A stretch of DNA of 41,834 nucleotides, from contig NZ_JACHID010000017.1 of the NCBI RefSeq assembly GCF_014203025.1, positions 1 to 41,834 on the forward strand. The letters are read 5' to 3'. Position numbers and translations under genes: made by a program. Origin of the DNA: Desulfurispira natronophila. GTDB lineage: Bacteria > Chrysiogenota > Chrysiogenetes > Chrysiogenales > Chrysiogenaceae. Positions 33,430 to 40,839 of this stretch are shown one piece after another (the first letter of the stretch is position 1; each line of letters opens with the position of its first letter). The notes below the pieces were generated by a model that saw only the letters and a list, made by a program, of their open reading frames with translations, made no database searches and was not told the origin of the DNA.

Positions 33430-33673
33430 AGTTGTGAGGTCTCCTGATAGAGTGTCGCCGTAAATACTTGCAGCCAACGGGCAGAAAAGTGAAAGCCTAT
33501 GTCGACAATAGACCTGCTTGGTGAAAATACACCGATTCAAGTCGCATGACAACTGAATCTGATTTTGCTAATCTGATCGCAGCCTTACACTATCACTAAA
33601 GCGAAAAGCACCAGTGGCCGTGCTGATGGCTACTGAAAAGAGCACCCTCGCAAGATATCCTGACAGGAGCATC

Positions 33674-34936
33674 ATGGATCCCTCCCTTTTTGACCATACC
33701 CCTCGCCCCTTGGCAGCAAGACTGCGGCCCACCGATTTTGACGACTTCGTCGGCCAGCGTCATCTGCTGGGTGAGCGCTCACTGCTACGGCGCATGGTGG
33801 AGGAGGACAAGCTGGTAAGTGCCATATTCACGGGGCCGCCAGGGACGGGCAAAACTACCCTGGCCCACATCATCAGCCAACGCACCCAAAGTTACTTTGC
33901 AACTCTCAACGCAGTTAACGCCGGCACAGCGGATATTCGGGCCATCTGCAAGGATGCTAAAGAACTGCGCCGGCACCAGGGACAGCGAACCGTGCTCTTC
34001 ATCGATGAAATCCACCGTTTCAACAAAATTCAGCAGGACGCCCTGTTACCGGAGGTGGAGAGCGGTAACATCATCCTCATCGGCGCATCCACCCAGAACC
34101 CCTCCTTTGCCCTGGTCCCGGCCCTGCTTTCCCGGACCGTACTCTTTGAGTTGCACGCCCTGGATGACGAAGACATCAAGCATTTGGTGGAGCGAGGCTG
34201 TCGTGAATTGGGAGTTACCCTTGATGAAGAGGCTCAAGAGGCCGTATTGACCCTGTGCTCCGGTGATGGTCGTCGCTGTCTCAATACTATTGAGGCCGCC
34301 GCTCTGCTGTGCCACCGAAACCACATCAATCGACAGGACATTCAGAACAGTACCCCCCGCAAAATTGTCCGTTACGATAAAAATGAGGACAACCACTACG
34401 ACTATATCAGTGCCTTTATCAAGTCGGTACGGGGCAGCGATCCCGACAGCGCCCTGTACTACCTGGCCGTAATGCTGGAGGCAGGGGAAGACCCCCTCTT
34501 TATCGCCCGGCGATTGGCTATTCTGGCATCAGAAGACATAGGCAACGCCTCTCCGGGAGCCATCAACATGGCCGCCTCTACCATGACCATTGTCGAGCGC
34601 ATCGGCATGCCCGAAGCCCGCATCACCCTGGCCCAAACCACCGTTTTTCTCTGCCTCAGCCCCAAATCCAACGCCGCCTACCTGGCGATAGACAAGGCCC
34701 TGGCCAGTGTGCGCAAGGAGAGAGTACTGGAAGTGCCGGACCATCTGAAAAACTTCAAGCTGCGGGCCGGCAAGGCCAGTTATCAGTATCCCCACGACTT
34801 TGGCGGATTTGTGCGTCAGAACTACATGACACAAAAACGCACCTTTTATGAACCAACCGAAAACGGCCACGAAGCGAAAATGAAGGAATTCTATCATGCA
34901 CTCTGGGGAGAAGAAGGGCCCAATACTGGCTCTTGA
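33674..34936 (+). CDS. rarA: Replication-associated recombination protein RarA (MgsA)
   Basis: A 420-aa AAA+ ATPase of the clamp-loader clade that acts at stalled replication forks together with RecA and single-strand-binding protein. Walker A is FTGPPGTGKTT (52-62), Walker B LFIDEIHRFN, sensor 1 IGASTQNPSF, then a C-terminal tetramerisation part with ALYYLAVMLEAGEDPLFIARR and NAAYLAIDKAL. The start at 33674 has AGGAG seven bases upstream; an in-frame start 20 codons earlier is less likely. Its last 41 bases overlap the ruvX gene, so the two are translationally linked. Confidence 0.96.
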   Translation: MDPSLFDHTPRPLAARLRPTDFDDFVGQRHLLGERSLLRRMVEEDKLVSAIFTGPPGTGKTTLAHIISQRTQSYFATLNAVNAGTADIRAICKDAKELRRHQGQRTVLFIDEIHRFNKIQQDALLPEVESGNIILIGASTQNPSFALVPALLSRTVLFELHALDDEDIKHLVERGCRELGVTLDEEAQEAVLTLCSGDGRRCLNTIEAAALLCHRNHINRQDIQNSTPRKIVRYDKNEDNHYDYISAFIKSVRGSDPDSALYYLAVMLEAGEDPLFIARRLAILASEDIGNASPGAINMAASTMTIVERIGMPEARITLAQTTVFLCLSPKSNAAYLAIDKALASVRKERVLEVPDHLKNFKLRAGKASYQYPHDFGGFVRQNYMTQKRTFYEPTENGHEAKMKEFYHALWGEEGPNTGS

Positions 34937-35390
34937 TATTGGCAGCAAACGCACTGGTGTCGCCGTCAGCGACAGTCAACGTCAGATGGCGTCCACCCTC
35001 AGGACCCTCGAGCGGCAGGACTACCAGCAGATGCTGCACCGCATAGGCAAATACATAAAAGAGTACGAAGTAAAGCTGATGGTAGTTGGGATTCCCCTGG
35101 ACTCCCGGGACGGATCCTATACCCCCAAGGCCATAGAGATCGCCGCCGAGGCGCGTGAGCTGCAAAAGCACTTTGGGATTAGCGTCATCGGTGTAGATGA
35201 GCGATTCAGCACCAGCAAGAGCAATGACTTTCTCATCGAAGTGGCTGATCTCTCCCGCAAGAAGCGCAAAAAGGTAGTGGATACCATGGCTGCCCAGAGC
35301 ATTCTGCAGGGCTACCTGGATGATCCGAAAAAGGGAATAGACTTGAGGGACATTCCGGATGGGAAGTGCCAGGATACTGGCAGTGAGTAG
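34896..35390 (+). CDS. ruvX: RuvX/YqgF Holliday-junction resolvase-like protein
   Basis: A 164-aa RNase-H-fold protein of the YqgF/RuvX family, implicated in 16S rRNA 5'-end processing and putatively in Holliday-junction resolution. The first catalytic aspartate is in LALDIGSKRTGVAVSD, the central strand is MVVGIPLDSRDGS, then VDERFSTSKSN (catalytic glutamate) and the late aspartate in VDTMAAQSILQGYL. The AAGGA ribosome binding site lies inside the rarA coding sequence, and the ATG overlaps rarA by 41 bases. Convergent with the flagellinolysin gene, 11 bases apart. Confidence 0.93.
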   Translation: MHSGEKKGPILALDIGSKRTGVAVSDSQRQMASTLRTLERQDYQQMLHRIGKYIKEYEVKLMVVGIPLDSRDGSYTPKAIEIAAEARELQKHFGISVIGVDERFSTSKSNDFLIEVADLSRKKRKKVVDTMAAQSILQGYLDDPKKGIDLRDIPDGKCQDTGSE

Positions 35391-35401
35391 TTCCCACTGG
35401 T

Positions 35402-37114
35402 TTACTGCAGCAGCTGCATCACCATATGGGGCATGGCGTTGGCGTGGCCAAGCATGGAGGTTCCGGCCTGGCTCAGCATCTGGGCGGTAACCAGCCGGGT
35501 CATTTCTTTACTGACATTGACATCACGAATCCGGCTCTCCGATGCCTGCAGGCTTTCAAAGGCCACGTTCAAGCTGTTAATGGAGTGATCCAGACGATTC
35601 TGCATGCTGCCCAGTTTGCCCCGCTGGGAGGAGACCTGGCTGATGGCGCGGTCCAGCAGGGCTATGGAGTGCTGGGCCCGGTCCATATCCTGTACCGTTA
35701 CCCGATCAATGCCCAAGGCCGATGATGAGAGATTCCCAATGCCCAGGGTCACATTCTGGCCGCTGTTGGCTCCGATGTGCAGGGAGATAGCACTGTCCAC
35801 CAGGTGCACCCGAAAGTCGTGACGATTTTCCATACCACCGGTAAAAGTAAAACCCACCCGGTCGTCATCCCACCGCACATCCAGCCCTGCGTTTACTCCC
35901 AGCTGCACGTCCACATTGGGTCCCAGCAGGGCACGCAGGTTTTCGCCTGAATACCGGGTACGGGGTGTGACAGGCTGACCGTCGTGGGCGTCATTGACGG
36001 AAACAATGTATTCGGTTTCCCGCGAAGCCTTGACCTCTGCAAAACCCAGTGCCTTGAGCAGGCTCTCGTCACCGCTGAAAGTCAGATCACCACTGGAGCC
36101 GGCCACCGCGGAGTGGGCCACTATGGTACCACCAATAGAGTGATAGGTGCCCTCAACCGTCCCTGCGGTACTGGCTAGAGAATTATGACTGTAAAAAGTG
36201 GGAGTGTCGGCAAAGTTACTCATGTCGGTGGGCCACACCACATTCCAGCCGTAATCAGCAATGGGTTGACCACTGAAGTTGGAAGCGGTATTGGCGTCAA
36301 TCACCTTGTCGGCGGTCAACACGTCTCCATTATCCACCAAGTAGCCACCGATAGCACCGGTGTCGCCAGTAGTGTCGGTTTTCAACTTGTTGTAGTAGTT
36401 ATCGACAATGGCACCGGCATTGGCAAAAAGATCAGCCGTCGACTGTCCGGTACGGGCTAAAATGGCATCTTCCAGGCTGGTGCCGGACTTCAGGTCATCC
36501 ATGATATCCCGAATACCATTGCCACCGGCAGTTTTCACTGCGTCGTGCAGGTGCCAGGTCATAACATATCCACCGGAATAGCTGGCATTTGCAGGGGGAA
36601 AGTGATCTTTCGTCGTTCGGGCAGTGTCAATATAACTTACTATAGCAGCCCTGTCCGCCTCGTAATCCGTCACATAAGCCTCGGCACGACCGTGAATAAA
36701 CTCCGCTGTACCTTCCTTGAACCAGTAGTCTACATTATCGTCTCGGAAGTCCATATTGACCGCCATGGTGGCATGCACCATCTCGTGAGCCGTGATACGT
36801 GGGGCGCAGTACTGTAAACCAGCCTCTGACAAGTGCTCCACATCGCCTTCCGGCCAGGTATGGGGATGAAAGTCCGCTGCATCGATGTAAAAATCGGCCG
36901 TTTGCGCAACGCCAGTTCCATCGTAACTGTATGCAATCAGCCCCAGCACACCAAAGGGCTCGTCGTTGTATATGTGCATACCAAGATCCATGCCGGTGCC
37001 GATAATGCCGTACTGTTCCTCGATGCGGGACATGGAACTTTCCAGCCAGCCGTACTTCATGGCATTGACGATATCGGTTATGGCATCACCGGTAAGCCCC
37101 GGATGGCCACCCAT
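35402..37114 (-). CDS. Flagellinolysin, metallopeptidase and C-terminal flagellin part (out of frame with its N-terminal part)
   Basis: A 570-codon frame. The first 280 residues contain a zinc metallopeptidase: HEMVH at 110-114 (36773-36787) and the third ligand E134 in WFKEGTAEFIHG, a gluzincin-type arrangement. The rest aligns with the neighbouring flagellin (VNDAHDGQPV..., HLVDSAISLHIGANSG) and ends in flagellin D1/D0 helices (NRLDHSINSLNVAFESL, ESRIRD, final MVMQLLQ). HExxH inside a flagellin variable region defines the flagellinolysin family, which makes proteolytic flagella. The ATG at 37114 has no ribosome binding site; the frame is open upstream to 37178, and the natural N-terminal part is the adjacent frame. 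Without a frameshift this half would not be made as flagellin. Confidence 0.88.
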   Translation of the reverse strand: MGGHPGLTGDAITDIVNAMKYGWLESSMSRIEEQYGIIGTGMDLGMHIYNDEPFGVLGLIAYSYDGTGVAQTADFYIDAADFHPHTWPEGDVEHLSEAGLQYCAPRITAHEMVHATMAVNMDFRDDNVDYWFKEGTAEFIHGRAEAYVTDYEADRAAIVSYIDTARTTKDHFPPANASYSGGYVMTWHLHDAVKTAGGNGIRDIMDDLKSGTSLEDAILARTGQSTADLFANAGAIVDNYYNKLKTDTTGDTGAIGGYLVDNGDVLTADKVIDANTASNFSGQPIADYGWNVVWPTDMSNFADTPTFYSHNSLASTAGTVEGTYHSIGGTIVAHSAVAGSSGDLTFSGDESLLKALGFAEVKASRETEYIVSVNDAHDGQPVTPRTRYSGENLRALLGPNVDVQLGVNAGLDVRWDDDRVGFTFTGGMENRHDFRVHLVDSAISLHIGANSGQNVTLGIGNLSSSALGIDRVTVQDMDRAQHSIALLDRAISQVSSQRGKLGSMQNRLDHSINSLNVAFESLQASESRIRDVNVSKEMTRLVTAQMLSQAGTSMLGHANAMPHMVMQLLQ

Positions 37115-37143
37115 AAAGAAGGCGGCGGCGTCATCACCGGAAA

Positions 37144-38073
37144 TTACTCTTCCTGGCCCAGGCCTTCCTTGATAGCTTCATTTATCTTACGTGAAAGGTC
37201 ATCCAGGGTATCGGTCTTTTCGATATAGAATGAGGTGGAGCGGCCATCGCCCTGATTGATAGTAATTTCCTGGGCGCTTTCCAGCAAGAAGCGCTCATTG
37301 TCATAGAAATTGGCCACCTGATCAAGTTTGGTGCGCCCCGTGGCAGTGTCCGTTTCAACAACCTGTCCCTGAATCGTATAGGCGTTACTTCCGGTTTGCG
37401 TGTCACCTTCAACCGCGTAGGCGTTGGTGACTTCGGCCACGGAGCCGGAGAGATCGCCGGAGAGTTTGCGCAGTGAGTCGTCACTGATTTTGGTAAATAT
37501 ATTGGACTTTAAAATCTGCCCCTGGCCGCCAAGGGCGGTGGCGCTGACTTCATAGTTTCCGGAACCGCGCAACGCCAAGGCAGCATCCCCCTCATTCAGG
37601 GCGCCACGCAAGTGGAGCTTCACATCCCCGTCATCGCTGGACCACATGGCCGATGCGCTGCCATCCAACAGGCGTTTTTGGTTAAAGTGGGTACTGCTTG
37701 CAATCCGGTCAACTTCCTGGCGCAGCTGTTCAACTTCCCGTTGAATATGTTGCCGATCACCGGAAGTCAAGGTGCCATTGGAAGCCTGTACCGAAAGCTC
37801 CCGCATGCGCTGGAGTATGGAGTGAGTTTCATTGAGGGCGCCTTCAGCGGTTTGGATCAGGGAGATACCATCCTGGGAGTTGCGAATGGCTCGGTCAATA
37901 CCGCCAATCTGGCCTCGCATGCGCTCTGATATTGCCAAGCCGGCCGCGTCATCAGCAGCACGATTTATGCGCAAACCAGTTGAGAGATTGCGAATGCTCT
38001 CGGAAAGCGTCCCCTGATTGGTGCGGACGTGGTTCTGTGCAACCAGTGATGGAATATTGGTATTGATGACCAT
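37144..38073 (-). CDS. Flagellinolysin, N-terminal flagellin part
   Basis: A 309-aa product: conserved D0/D1 ([46 protein letters not shown]), then a variable domain ending [13 protein letters not shown] before TAA at 37144-37146. The continuation is in the -1 frame (about [15 protein letters not shown] into the peptidase domain), the frames overlapping between 37147 and 37177. Alone, this product lacks the C-terminal flagellin helices needed for export and polymerisation. The ATG at 38073 is chosen over the upstream frame because it matches the flagellin N-terminus and has GGGAAGG upstream. Either a real mutation, a sequencing error or a recoding site explains the break; I see no classic slippery heptamer. 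Confidence 0.88.
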   Translation of the reverse strand: MVINTNIPSLVAQNHVRTNQGTLSESIRNLSTGLRINRAADDAAGLAISERMRGQIGGIDRAIRNSQDGISLIQTAEGALNETHSILQRMRELSVQASNGTLTSGDRQHIQREVEQLRQEVDRIASSTHFNQKRLLDGSASAMWSSDDGDVKLHLRGALNEGDAALALRGSGNYEVSATALGGQGQILKSNIFTKISDDSLRKLSGDLSGSVAEVTNAYAVEGDTQTGSNAYTIQGQVVETDTATGRTKLDQVANFYDNERFLLESAQEITINQGDGRSTSFYIEKTDTLDDLSRKINEAIKEGLGQEE

Positions 38074-38376
38074 AACGGACCTTCCCTGATCCTTTTTTTC
38101 CCCAACCATCCTTGGATGGGATCTACGCTCTACACTGAGCTTATGTTGTTAATATCGACAAGTTACCAAAAGTGTCAATACTTTTTCTTTGCTGTCGGTG
38201 CAACCATTAACCTCCCCCTCAGGATTGTGACACATCAGCCCATAAGTATTTCGTTTACTCATGATGCTTCCCACTGATCTGCATTGTTCACATGCTAATT
38301 AAAAAAAATTTCTATTTTCCGGATGACGCATATGGGGTAAAGTAAGTGAATTGCCAGTATTTGTGAGGTGAGCATC
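38074..38376. other. Divergent intergenic region between flagellinolysin and sapC
   Basis: About 300 bases. It holds the sigma-70-like promoter of the flagellinolysin (38151-38178) and the leader of sapC, including an A/T-rich run at about 38298-38320. No gene, repeat or clear sigma-28 motif is visible. Confidence 0.5.
38151..38178 (-). promoter_or_regulatory. Sigma-70 promoter candidate for flagellinolysin
   Basis: On the minus strand TTGACA (perfect -35, 38173-38178) and GATATT (4 of 6, 38151-38156) with a 16-base spacer, about 78 bases before the ATG. It differs from the sigma-28-like signal of the 861-aa flagellin, so the two filament genes may be controlled differently. Confidence 0.45.
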
Positions 38377-39081
38377 ATGTACCAAGATGTGCGGCCCATT
38401 GACCCAACAACCGACAGCACCACCACGGTTCAGCGATATGAAAATCTCCTGCACACGGGCCAGCTGCACTCCTGCATCCTGGCCACCGACGAGTTTGAGC
38501 ACGCAGCCAAATCCATTCCCATTCTGTTTATGCGCCACCCCCAGACTAAAGCCCTGGCTGCCATAAGCCTTCTTGGCCTTCAGCCTGGCCGCAATCTCTG
38601 CCTCGATCATGACGGTAACTGGCGCGCCGGCGTCTACCTCCCTGCCTACATCCGCTGTTACCCCTTCATGTTTATGGAAAAAGAAGGCAAGCTGCTTCCG
38701 TCCCTGGACCGACAGGCGTCAGTTGTGAGTACCGGCAAAGGGGAGAGGCTGTACGATGACCAGGGCAATCCCACGCCCTATCTCCAGTCGATACTGGGGT
38801 TGCTACAGGAGTTTCACAATGCCCAGGTGCGCACGCGGCAGTTTATTCAGCATATGGAAAAGCTGGATGTGCTGGAAAGTATGACTATGGATGTGAATGC
38901 CGCCGGCGAGAAGTTCCGGCTGGCCAACTTCATTCGCATAAGCGAGCAAAAGCTGGCCAAAATCCCTGAGCAACAACAGGCTTACCTGATACAAAGCGGT
39001 CTATACCGCATTATAGCTGCCCACCTGATGTCGCTAAACAACCTGAAGCACCTGGGCACGTGGCAGGCGGAGCTTCATTGA
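38377..39081 (+). CDS. SapC family protein
   Basis: A 234-aa protein of the SapC family (named after a Campylobacter S-layer locus; molecular function unknown). Family features visible are the N-terminal CILATDEFEHAAKSIPILF, ISLLGLQPGRNLCLDHDGNW, YLPAYIRCYPFMF and the DDQGNPTPYLQSILGLLQEF segment. No signal peptide or membrane helix is seen. The ATG at 38377 has GAGGTG upstream; a GTG nine bases earlier is possible. It is divergent from flagellinolysin and convergent with the damaged toxin gene. Association with a cell-surface protein gene fits its name but is only context. Confidence 0.88.
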   Translation: MYQDVRPIDPTTDSTTTVQRYENLLHTGQLHSCILATDEFEHAAKSIPILFMRHPQTKALAAISLLGLQPGRNLCLDHDGNWRAGVYLPAYIRCYPFMFMEKEGKLLPSLDRQASVVSTGKGERLYDDQGNPTPYLQSILGLLQEFHNAQVRTRQFIQHMEKLDVLESMTMDVNAAGEKFRLANFIRISEQKLAKIPEQQQAYLIQSGLYRIIAAHLMSLNNLKHLGTWQAELH

Positions 39082-39116
39082 ACGTCAGGGGGAGAGAGCA
39101 CGCTACTCCCCTGAAC

Positions 39117-39452
39117 CTACCAGTGGAAGCTCTTTGGTAACCTGAAAATAAACGACCCGGGTAATGCCATCATCCTCGCTGCCGTGGCTGGTGCGCCGCA
39201 GGGATTCCACCAGCTGCTGTAGGGTGGATAAGCGTTAGCGCATCCACCAAGAATATATGATTTTGCTCTATGGATTTTATCCATGCGTTCAGTTCCGATG
39301 AGTGGATGCTCAGTCAGCGCCCAAAGCCGCTCTTTTAGATTCTCGAGATATCTTAAGGACTGGCTCGCTCCCCAGTTGCTCAAGCTAAATTGATAAATGC
39401 CTTTCAGATCATTTAGAGCGACAGGTGATATAATCAATCGGTAATCACTCAT
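39117..39452 (-). pseudogene. parE: ParE/RelE-type toxin, C-terminus lost at a palindromic repeat
   Basis: The first 68 residues fit the ParE family: YRLIISPVALNDLKGIYQFS, WGASQSLRYLENLKERL, ALTEHPLIGTERM and the following AKSY. At that point a 26-base palindrome (39223-39248) interrupts the frame. The remaining 40 codons (GCANAYPPYSSWW...) do not resemble a toxin. The conserved C-terminal beta strands of ParE (HxIFYR and RILHxR) are missing, so the toxin is probably inactive. It starts three bases after the antitoxin stop, the usual antitoxin-toxin order. Confidence 0.75.
39219..39248. repeat. Palindromic REP-like repeat interrupting parE
   Basis: GGTGGAT (39223-39229) and ATCCACC (39242-39248) flank the centre AAGCGTTAGCGC, preceded by GTAG. 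Elements of the form GTAGGGTGGATNAGCG are widespread as dispersed repeats in many bacteria. Beyond it on the toxin strand lies an unrelated reading-frame end (39103-39234). Confidence 0.7.
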
Positions 39453-39455
39453 AGC

Positions 39456-39719
39456 CTAAAGATCACCCCGGGCGGCATCAAACAGGCGGTCCAGACCTTT
39501 CCTGGTTTCAATCTCGATCCCTTCTCCCCGGTCAAGTTGATCCACTCCGACCTGGAGCTGCTCACGAAGGCGGGCGAGCTTGATTTCATAAATCCACTCC
39601 TCATGCGCATCCATAAAGCGCAATGCTTCCCGGATAACTTCGCTGGCATTGTTGTAGAGACCACTTTCAACCTTGGCTTTAACTCGTGATTCCAGTTCCC
39701 GGGTCAATGATATGTGCAT
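39456..39719 (-). CDS. parD: ParD-type antitoxin
   Basis: An 87-aa antitoxin. The N-terminus MHISLTRELESRVKAKVESG forms a ribbon-helix-helix DNA-binding domain, followed by YNNASEVIREALRFMDAHEE, the ParD signature. The acidic C-terminal helix (LREQLQVGVDQLDRGEGIEI) would wrap the toxin. The ATG at 39719 has AGGTGAG upstream; a GTG at 39728 is also possible. It has an excellent promoter and a palindrome overlapping the -10, as expected for autoregulation. With the toxin damaged, this may be an orphan antitoxin that could still neutralise other ParE proteins. Confidence 0.9.
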   Translation of the reverse strand: MHISLTRELESRVKAKVESGLYNNASEVIREALRFMDAHEEWIYEIKLARLREQLQVGVDQLDRGEGIEIETRKGLDRLFDAARGDL

Positions 39720-40080
39720 GGCTCTCACCTTTTATCTAAAGATTGTAGTTACAATATGGCTTCTTCCTCAAAGATTGTCAATGTTTGTATGTGGCCGTGC
39801 AAAACCAGGAGTCAGGAAAATGGGAACACGACTCTCTCCTGCTTCGCCGCAATTCCCATGCCCTTTGTGGCATCGGGATATTTTTTTGCAAAAAAAACAC
39901 AACATGAAACGCAGATGAAATTTTCACGTGCAATAATAATTCATCAGAGTGTGGTGGGCTTTTGCCTGCTTCCTGAAGCCAGAAACTATAACCATATAAT
40001 TTGTGTGTCAAGGGTCAAGGTTATTTTCCACCCCCGTGGTCACGCTTATTTTCCACCTCTTTGGTTTTTGGCGTAGAAAG
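39720..40080. other. Spacer between parD and the IS21 element
   Basis: Holds the parD promoter and operator (39742-39781), then about 220 bases with no recognisable gene, then the terminal region of the IS21-type element (from about 40006). Short reading frames (39673-39918, 39714-40076 on plus) have no protein-like content. Confidence 0.5.
39742..39781 (-). promoter_or_regulatory. parDE promoter with overlapping palindromic operator
   Basis: On the minus strand a perfect -35 TTGACA (39776-39781) and -10 CATATT (39753-39758, 4 of 6) are separated by 17 bases. A perfect inverted repeat ATTGTA-GT-TACAAT (39742-39755) overlaps the -10, the typical location for ParD autorepression. Confidence 0.65.
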
Positions 40081-40839
40081 TCACTGTTGATTTCTCCTCT
40101 CTGGACTTAGTCTCTTTCTGAACGATTCTCCTTTCATGGCGATATGATGTGCCCGATGGGCCAGTCGATCCATCAGTGAATTTGCCATCACTGGATCAGG
40201 GAATAAGTCGAGCCAGTCACCGGGGGGACGGTTCGAGGTGATGATGATGCTTCCCCTGTTATGACGTTCTGCCACGACCTCGTAGAGGTCGTGGGCCTGT
40301 TCGTGCTCAAGGCTGCTCAGGCCGAAGTCATCGATGATCAGTAATTTTGGTTTCAGTACCTCCTTCATTGCATTGGCATGGTCGTTGTGGATACGTGCCT
40401 GGGCAAACTGACGGTAGAGTTTACTGGCGGTGATAAAGCGTACGGTGTGATCACTGCGGCAGGCCTGATTACCAAGGGCCTGAGCCAGGTGAGTTTTGCC
40501 CGTGCCGGGTGGGCCGTAGAGGATGATATTCTCTGTCTTTTCGATGTAGATGCCGGTTGCCAGATCCTTGATCTGTTTGTGGTTCACGCCGGGAAGGGCG
40601 CTGAAGTCAAAGTCCTCCAGTGCTTTTTGCTCGTTGAAGTGCGCCTGTTTGATGCGTCGCTGCAGTGACCGGGCTTTGCGACGCTCTACTTCGTCCTGCA
40701 GGATGGTGTGCAGAAAGTCCATGTAGCCAAGACTTGAACTGCGGGCCTGATCCAGGCGCACCTCAAGGGAGTCAGCAATGCCGCTGAGCCTAAGGGTCCT
40801 GAGGGTGCGTTCAAGGTGATGGTCGAGGGATAGTGTCAT
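40081..40839 (-). CDS. istB: IS21 family transposition helper ATPase IstB
   Basis: A 252-aa AAA+ ATPase of the DnaC/DnaA clade that helps IstA select target DNA. Walker A is LYGPPGTGKTHLA, Walker B LLIIDDFGLSS, and sensor 1 SIIITSNRPPGDW. The N-terminal helical part (LERTLRTLRLSGIADSLEVR) binds DNA or IstA. The ATG at 40839 lies 29 bases inside the istA end, typical translational coupling in IS21. Full-length and apparently intact. Other reading starts up to 40947 overlap istA and are not needed. Confidence 0.95.
   Translation of the reverse strand: MTLSLDHHLERTLRTLRLSGIADSLEVRLDQARSSSLGYMDFLHTILQDEVERRKARSLQRRIKQAHFNEQKALEDFDFSALPGVNHKQIKDLATGIYIEKTENIILYGPPGTGKTHLAQALGNQACRSDHTVRFITASKLYRQFAQARIHNDHANAMKEVLKPKLLIIDDFGLSSLEHEQAHDLYEVVAERHNRGSIIITSNRPPGDWLDLFPDPVMANSLMDRLAHRAHHIAMKGESFRKRLSPERRNQQ

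Noticed and set aside
37147-37177. Programmed -1 frameshift site in flagellinolysin
   Set aside because: No X-XXY-YYZ slippery heptamer or A-rich run in the frame overlap, so recoding is not claimed, only listed as a weak option.
37147-37177. Phase variation by homopolymer slippage in flagellinolysin
   Set aside because: No homopolymer or short tandem repeat long enough in the overlap of the two frames.
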